NCBI GenBank assembly: GCA_002686955.1
Contig: NYZA01000227.1
Coordinates: 1 to 38,357, forward strand
DNA: 38,357 nt
Source of the DNA: Gemmatimonadota bacterium
Lineage (GTDB): Bacteria; GCA-2686955
Direction: 5' to 3'
A program made the position numbers and the translations under genes. The notes under the pieces were generated by a model that saw only the letters and a list, made by a program, of their open reading frames with translations, did no database searches and had not been told where the DNA came from. This document shows positions 33,763 through 38,357 of this stretch, in pieces (the stretch's first letter is position 1; each line of letters starts with the position of its first letter).

Positions 33763-34698
33763 ATGAGCGAATCGATCCTCGTCGTCTCGCATCTGCGCAA
33801 GGCATACGGCTCCACGATCGCGGTCGACGGCATCTGCTTTTCGGTCGATCGAGGTGAGATTGTCGGGCTGCTCGGCCCGAACGGGGCCGGCAAGACCACT
33901 ACAATCTCGATGATCTGCGGCCTGACCGTGCCCACCGACGGGCGAGTGACCGTTTCGGGCCACGATATCGCGGCCGAGGCGATCGCGGCGAAATCCCAGA
34001 TCGGACTCGTGCCTCAAGACATCGCGCTCTATGAGGAGCTCTCCGCCACCGCGAATCTTAGTTTTTGGGGCTCACTCCAGGGTCTAACAGGTCAGTCCTT
34101 GCGGTCGCGGGTGGCGGAGCTCTTGGAAAAGGTCGACCTGGAGGGACGGGCGACAGAGCCGGTGGAGCGCTTCTCCGGTGGGATGAAACGCCGACTCAAC
34201 CTTGCCGTCGGTCTGATCGCGCATCCTCATCTCTTACTGCTCGATGAGCCGACCGTCGGGATCGATCCGCAGGCCCGCTTCGCTATCCTCGACATCGTGC
34301 GCGAAGAGGCCCGAGCGGGAACGGCCGTCTTGTACACGACGCATCTGCTCGAAGAGGCCGAGCGCCTTTGCGACCGAATTCTGATCATAGATCGAGGAAC
34401 GATCCACGCGGAAGGTAGTCCGGAATCGTTGGTGGCGATGTTGGGCGAAGGCAAAGTCGTTACTATCAGGGGTCCATTCGAGCAAGGCTCGATCGATCCA
34501 CTTTTGGTGACGGAAGATGGCATGGAGATTGTCTCCTCTCAGGCCGGCAGAGTGTTGCTCTCTATCGAGAACGGAGCGATCCCGGCACTCTTCGAGCTAC
34601 TCTCTCGCGACGAAGTTTCAGTGGACGACATATCGGTGCGCGAACCCGATCTCGAAAGTGTCTTCATCAAGCTTACGGGGCGACAGCTGCGTGATTGA
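33763..34698 (+). CDS. ABC-2 type transporter ATP-binding protein
   Basis: 311 aa from the ATG at 33763; the frame is open upstream only because of the antisense epimerase remnant. It powers the export system with the two following permeases. Motifs: Walker A 'LLGPNGAGKTTT' (37-48), Q-loop 'GLVPQDIALYEEL', signature 'ERFSGGMKRRLNLA', Walker B 'LLLLDEPTVGIDP' and the switch His in 'LYTTHLLEE'. The C-terminal ~80 residues ('VVTIRGPF', 'REPDLESVFIKLTGR') are the regulatory tail of DrrA/CcmA-like exporters. It overlaps the next gene by 8 bp (GTG at 34691). Confidence 0.93.
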   Translation: MSESILVVSHLRKAYGSTIAVDGICFSVDRGEIVGLLGPNGAGKTTTISMICGLTVPTDGRVTVSGHDIAAEAIAAKSQIGLVPQDIALYEELSATANLSFWGSLQGLTGQSLRSRVAELLEKVDLEGRATEPVERFSGGMKRRLNLAVGLIAHPHLLLLDEPTVGIDPQARFAILDIVREEARAGTAVLYTTHLLEEAERLCDRILIIDRGTIHAEGSPESLVAMLGEGKVVTIRGPFEQGSIDPLLVTEDGMEIVSSQAGRVLLSIENGAIPALFELLSRDEVSVDDISVREPDLESVFIKLTGRQLRD

Positions 34699-36010
34699 GG
34701 ACGTGAGAAGTACCGCTCCGGCAACCGGCGTGGCCGCAATCTACCGGCTCGTCCGGAAAGATCTTCTAAGGCGCTATCACGCGCCTATGGAGACACTCTT
34801 GAGCCTCGCGCTGCCGCTCGGGCTCACGGCCGTGATCGGTCTCGCATTCGGGGGAAACCAGAACGGGAATGTCAGCCTTCCCCCGATCGGCGTCGCGGTT
34901 CTGGACCGAGACGACTCGTTCATGAGCGGGCTGATGGCGGGTGCGCTGGGCGGGATCGACGGAGAGAATGCGCCGATCACCTTTGATGTTCGCGCGGTCG
35001 GATCGGAAGACGAAGCGTGGCGCGGCATGCGCGAAGGCGAGATCTCCGCAATGCTGGAGATCCCGGCGGGCATGTCGGACTCTCTCTTCGGGGGAGGCAC
35101 GGTCGATTTTCGCCTGGTACGCAACCCCTCGGAACGGATCCTGCCTGAAATCGTGGAGCAAGTTATCGGCGTGGGGGTCGTACTGCTTTCAGAGGCGACG
35201 ACACACCTCGCGGGACCCCTGGACCGCATGCAGGCCATGGGCGACTCCCTCGACGCTTGGCCCGACGAACTGGCAGTCGCGTCGATTTCCGCGGCATGGA
35301 GCGAGGAACTAAGGCGATTTGAAAAGTGGGTGTTCCCTCCAATCGTGACCCTCTCGGTATCGTCGGCCGAAGACGATTCGGACGCCTCCGAGACCGGTCC
35401 ATCGATCGACATATTCGCCTACATCTTGCCTGGGATCGCTTTCTTGGGTTTGCTGTTTCTGGCGGCCGCCGGCCACAGAGACCTCTTCACCGAGCGTTCG
35501 ATGGGGACCTTCCATCGGATAGCGGCAGCTCCGGCCGGCGTCGATGCGCTCCTCGCGAGCAAGTTCGCTTCGGCCTCCGCGATTGCCGCGATTGGGCTGC
35601 TATTGCTTCTCGGATCGGGTGCCATCATTTTTGGGAGTCGATGGGGCGACCCGATGGGACTGGCGCTGATGGTGCTTTCGGGTTCGATCGCGGCGTCGGG
35701 AATGGTCGGGCTTCTCTATGGGGGCGCGCGCACGGAGCGCCAGGCCGAGACACTTGCGCCGATCCTGATCCTCTCCGTGTCGTTCGTCGGGGGTTCGATG
35801 ATTCCGCTGAGCGAGCTGCCTGGCTTCGCTCGAAGTGTCGCTCCCTTCACGCCAAACTACTGGCTGATCGACGGGTTGCGATCGCTCGCGGCTAGTGAGG
35901 CGAATTGGCTCGGTGTTCTAAAACACGCCGGCGTGCTAACCGGCTTCGGGCTCAGTGGAATGGCCCTCGGAATGGGACTCGTGCGAAGGCGCTCCGGGAG
36001 CGGCGTATGA
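34691..36010 (+). CDS. ABC-2 type permease (first of two)
   Basis: 439 aa from the GTG at 34691; a GTG at 34703 is another choice. N-terminal membrane helix 'METLLSLALPLGLTAVIGLAFGG' (about 33-55), then a long extracytoplasmic domain (about 60-250) with 'PPIGVAVLDRDDSFMS' typical of ABC2_membrane_3 permeases. Five or six further helices follow, including 'IFAYILPGIAFLGLLFLAA' and 'LGLSGMALGMGLV'. The motif 'AEATLAPILILSVSFVGGSMIPLSELP' region (about 355-378) fits the family. It probably forms the translocation pore with the second permease. Its stop overlaps the next start (ATGA). The exported substrate is unknown; a lipid, drug or polymer is usual. Confidence 0.9.
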   Translation: MIEDVRSTAPATGVAAIYRLVRKDLLRRYHAPMETLLSLALPLGLTAVIGLAFGGNQNGNVSLPPIGVAVLDRDDSFMSGLMAGALGGIDGENAPITFDVRAVGSEDEAWRGMREGEISAMLEIPAGMSDSLFGGGTVDFRLVRNPSERILPEIVEQVIGVGVVLLSEATTHLAGPLDRMQAMGDSLDAWPDELAVASISAAWSEELRRFEKWVFPPIVTLSVSSAEDDSDASETGPSIDIFAYILPGIAFLGLLFLAAAGHRDLFTERSMGTFHRIAAAPAGVDALLASKFASASAIAAIGLLLLLGSGAIIFGSRWGDPMGLALMVLSGSIAASGMVGLLYGGARTERQAETLAPILILSVSFVGGSMIPLSELPGFARSVAPFTPNYWLIDGLRSLAASEANWLGVLKHAGVLTGFGLSGMALGMGLVRRRSGSGV

Positions 36011-37200
36011 GCTTGATATCCATACTTCGACTCGCCGCCCAAGAGATCCGGCTCGTTGCCGCCGATCGGGGATCGGTTGTGTGGCTGGTGCTAATGCCAT
36101 TGATCTTCACCTTTTTCTTTGGTAGCGCCAATTCACCACCCAGTGGAGAGCCTGCGAAAATCGCCCTGACCCTCGTCGACGAATCGAATGGACCTGCCTC
36201 GCGAGCGTTTGTGGCGGTCCTCGAAAAGGAGGAACAACTGAGTCTGAAGGTGATGACACGCGCCGAGCGAGATGCGGCTTCGGCGAGTTCGTACAGAGAG
36301 ATCGTGATCCCGGAGACATTCGACTCGCTGGTGGCGGCAGGCGAACAGGCTTCGCTGCAGCAGAGGAACTCGGAAGGCTCGAACGACGAGGCGGACGCCG
36401 CGGCGGGCGCCCTCCTCGCCAAGGGAATTGCCCGCTTCATCGGCGGGTTGATCGGCGCCGATGCCGCCGGCGCCGCGCTCGGTACGGCAGCGGATACCGC
36501 CAAAGGAGCTCGTGCCTTCGAAGAGGCGTTTCGGGCATCGGTAGAGCGCCCCGAGCCCGTTCGCCTAAATGTGCATGTTCCAGCGCTTTGGAAACCGCTC
36601 GGATCGGGATTCTCCGCGACAGCCCCCGGAATGTTGGTGATGTTCGTACTCATGAACGTCACGATTATCGGCGGTGTGCAGCTCGCGACCGATCGAAGAA
36701 CCGGGCGCCTGCGCCGCCTGGGCGCACTTCCGATTCGCCCCACCGAGCTACTCGCGGGGCGGGTTCTCGGCTCGGTCGGAATCGGAGCGATCCAGGTGGC
36801 CTTGCTCGTGGTTGCGGGTCAGACGCTTTTCGGAGTGAACTACGGCGCGAGCCTTTTCGGTGTGGCTATCGTAGCGCTCTCTCTGTCGGCCTGGGCCGCG
36901 GGGCTCGGCTTGTTGGCCGGATCGATCATGCAAACCGACGGCCAGGTGGGGGGGGCAACGGTGCTGCTAGTCAACGTCATGTCGGCTCTATCGGGATGCT
37001 GGTGGCCGATCGAAGTAATGCCACGTTGGCTTCAAAGCGCGAGTCTAGTGCTCCCCCCGCGTTGGGCGATGGACGCACTATTGGCTCTGACCGCCTTCGG
37101 GGAAGGGTGGACTGCCGCGTTGCCGGCGACTGTAGTGCTCTTCGCGTGCGCGGTGGTCACCGTGCTGGCGGGCGCGCGAACAGTCTTTCGTTTTCAGTGA
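36007..37200 (+). CDS. ABC-2 type permease (second of two)
   Basis: 397 aa. N-terminal helix 'GSVVWLVLMPLIFTFFFGSA' (about 23-42), then an extracytoplasmic domain with 'AKIALTLVDESNG' and an unusual Gly/Ala-rich segment 'FIGGLIGADAAGAALGTAADTAKGA' (about 153-177). About five C-terminal helices follow: 'PGMLVMFVLMNVTIIGG', 'LGSVGIGAIQVALLVVAGQ', 'GVAIVALSLSAWAAGLGLLAG', 'SALSGCWWPIEVMPRWLQ' and 'VVLFACAVVTVLAGA'. Same architecture as the preceding permease, so the exporter is probably a heterodimer of permeases on a homodimer of ATPases. The gene overlaps the preceding one by 4 bp and the convergent glgC by 7 bp. Confidence 0.9.
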   Translation: MSLISILRLAAQEIRLVAADRGSVVWLVLMPLIFTFFFGSANSPPSGEPAKIALTLVDESNGPASRAFVAVLEKEEQLSLKVMTRAERDAASASSYREIVIPETFDSLVAAGEQASLQQRNSEGSNDEADAAAGALLAKGIARFIGGLIGADAAGAALGTAADTAKGARAFEEAFRASVERPEPVRLNVHVPALWKPLGSGFSATAPGMLVMFVLMNVTIIGGVQLATDRRTGRLRRLGALPIRPTELLAGRVLGSVGIGAIQVALLVVAGQTLFGVNYGASLFGVAIVALSLSAWAAGLGLLAGSIMQTDGQVGGATVLLVNVMSALSGCWWPIEVMPRWLQSASLVLPPRWAMDALLALTAFGEGWTAALPATVVLFACAVVTVLAGARTVFRFQ

Positions 37201-38357
37201 TCCCGCGCCAAGCTCTCCGGCGACTCCGGCGCCTTCGGCACAACCACTACTCCCAACTCCGATCTCACCTCGCCCCCTCGTAGCTCGTGCTCCGCGCCGC
37301 CGATCACCGCCCCATCCTCGACTATGACATTCTTGTCCAGAATGGCCGAGCGAATTGTAGTTCCCGCGCCTACGACGACATTGTCCATCAGAATTGAATC
37401 CTCGATCGTAGCACCGGTCTCGACCCTTACATTTCTACCGACAACCGAGCTCGTGATCATTCCGCCGGCAACGATTGTACCGGACCCAACGATCGACTGT
37501 ACGGCCATGCCGCGCATGTCTGGATGATCGAAAACAAACTTGGCGGGTGGATCCTTGAAGCTCGCGGTCTGGATCGGCCAGTCCCAATTATAGAGATTGA
37601 GCGCGGGGCGCACACGGCGGAGATCCATGTTCGCCTCGTAGTAGCTGTCGATCGTTCCGACATCCCTCCAGTAGATCGAGCCCTTTTTCGATTCACCGGG
37701 GATCCGGTTGTTGTGGAAGTCGTACGCGAAGATCCGTTCCATTTGGAAGAGCTTGGGGAAGATCGACTTGCCGAAATCGTGTTCCGAAGCGTCGGTATCG
37801 GCGTCCAAAGAGAGTACGTCGATCAACAGATCCGGATCGAAGAGGTAGTTTCCCATGCTAGCGAGCGCGTAGCCCGGGCGCCCTGGGATCTCGCGCGGCT
37901 TCTTCGGCTTCTCTTCGAATCCCGTGACCCTCCATTCGTCATCGACTTCAATGATCCCGAAGCTCTCGGACTCAGAAGCCGGCACCGGAAGACAAGCGAC
38001 AGTGCACCTGGATTTGCGCCCCTTGTGAAAGGAGATCATCTGCCGGATGTCCATCTTGTAGATATGATCCGCCCCAAAGACGATGACCAGGCTCGGACGG
38101 TAGTCCGCGATCAGATTGAGATTCTGGAAGATCGCATCGGCGTTTCCCCGGTACCACGAATGGCCGGTCTGCATCTGGGCCGGCACCGGTGTGATGAAAA
38201 CATCGCGCCCCATCTGCCCTACCCAAGCTCGTTGCAGATGCTCGAGTAGTGATTGAGCCTTGTACTGCGTCAACACAAAGGTCGCGTGAATGCCCGAGTT
38301 AACCAGATTCGAGAGGACGAAATCGACGATTCGGTAACGCGCTCCAAATGGAACGGC
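37194..38357 (-). CDS. glgC: glucose-1-phosphate adenylyltransferase (3' part; start lies beyond the window)
   Basis: 388 codons to the right edge, no start in the window. It makes ADP-glucose from ATP and glucose-1-phosphate for glycogen synthesis. At the edge the sequence reads 'VPFGARYRIVDFVLSNLVNSG', the conserved segment about 25-45 residues into GlgC; the N-terminal nucleotide-binding 'GGxGxRL' loop is therefore just outside. Further on: 'TQYKAQSLLEHL', 'WYRGNADAI', 'VIVFGADHIYKMD', 'ITGFEEKP'-like 'VTGFEEKPKKP', 'YALASMGNYLFD', 'DFGKSIFP' and 'YWRDVGTIDSYYEANMDL'. Then comes a C-terminal left-handed beta-helix with hexapeptide repeats ('IVGSGTIVAGGMITSSVVGRNVRV' region). It is convergent with the ABC exporter. 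Confidence 0.95.
   Translation of the reverse strand, partial: AVPFGARYRIVDFVLSNLVNSGIHATFVLTQYKAQSLLEHLQRAWVGQMGRDVFITPVPAQMQTGHSWYRGNADAIFQNLNLIADYRPSLVIVFGADHIYKMDIRQMISFHKGRKSRCTVACLPVPASESESFGIIEVDDEWRVTGFEEKPKKPREIPGRPGYALASMGNYLFDPDLLIDVLSLDADTDASEHDFGKSIFPKLFQMERIFAYDFHNNRIPGESKKGSIYWRDVGTIDSYYEANMDLRRVRPALNLYNWDWPIQTASFKDPPAKFVFDHPDMRGMAVQSIVGSGTIVAGGMITSSVVGRNVRVETGATIEDSILMDNVVVGAGTTIRSAILDKNVIVEDGAVIGGAEHELRGGEVRSELGVVVVPKAPESPESLARDH

Overview
The window is 38.4 kb of gene-dense, GC-rich bacterial DNA (about 60% by eye). No rRNA, tRNA, complete insertion sequence or CRISPR array was seen. The organism is probably a Gram-negative bacterium of the FCB or a related candidate phylum (Eisenbacteria-, Krumholzibacteriota- or Latescibacterota-like). 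The signs are a large exported protein with a C-terminal FlgD/type-IX-like 'PNPYK ... ASG-Y' domain, a decayed beta-helix protein with the 'DIGADEF' signature, class B succinate dehydrogenase in the order C-A-B, and GlgC. This placement is an inference; no marker gene such as rRNA is present.

Layout. 1-7 kb: exported protein, dienelactone-hydrolase-like esterase (minus), Ogt-type DNA methyltransferase, a decayed beta-helix gene, an SLC6/NSS sodium symporter and a coupled YjbQ protein. 7-9.3 kb (minus): an unusual ferredoxin-membrane-HSP20-like fusion and a short-chain dehydrogenase. 9.3-13.8 kb (plus): Xaa-Pro aminopeptidase, hflK, hflC and a 3-methyladenine DNA glycosylase. 13.7-16.7 kb: a flavin reductase/polyferredoxin membrane fusion (minus) and a divergent XRE-HTH/receiver regulator (plus).

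16.7-22.9 kb (minus) is the most interesting part. Four genes are joined by three successive 4-bp ATGA overlaps: a 258-aa protein of unknown function, a Ycf46-like AAA+ ATPase, a RapA/SNF2-like helicase with an N-terminal zinc ribbon, and a 665-aa protein carrying seventeen tandem 15-residue Cys/His units. The fixed gene order and coupling suggest one machine, perhaps acting on nucleic acid or transcription complexes. I do not recognise it as a described system.

23.2-27 kb (minus): a secreted clan GH-A-like glycosidase followed 29 bp later by a sigma-70 family factor. 27.1-32.5 kb (minus): sdhC-sdhA-sdhB with a membrane sulfatase-like hydrolase coupled to the end of sdhB. 32.6-33.6 kb (minus): an epimerase pseudogene carrying a premature stop, a 3' frameshift and an 87-bp inverted-repeat element with a 3-bp target duplication. 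Removing the element restores the reading frame at that point. 33.8-37.2 kb (plus): an ABC-2 exporter with one ATPase and two fused-domain permeases. 37.2 kb to the right edge (minus): the 3' part of glgC.
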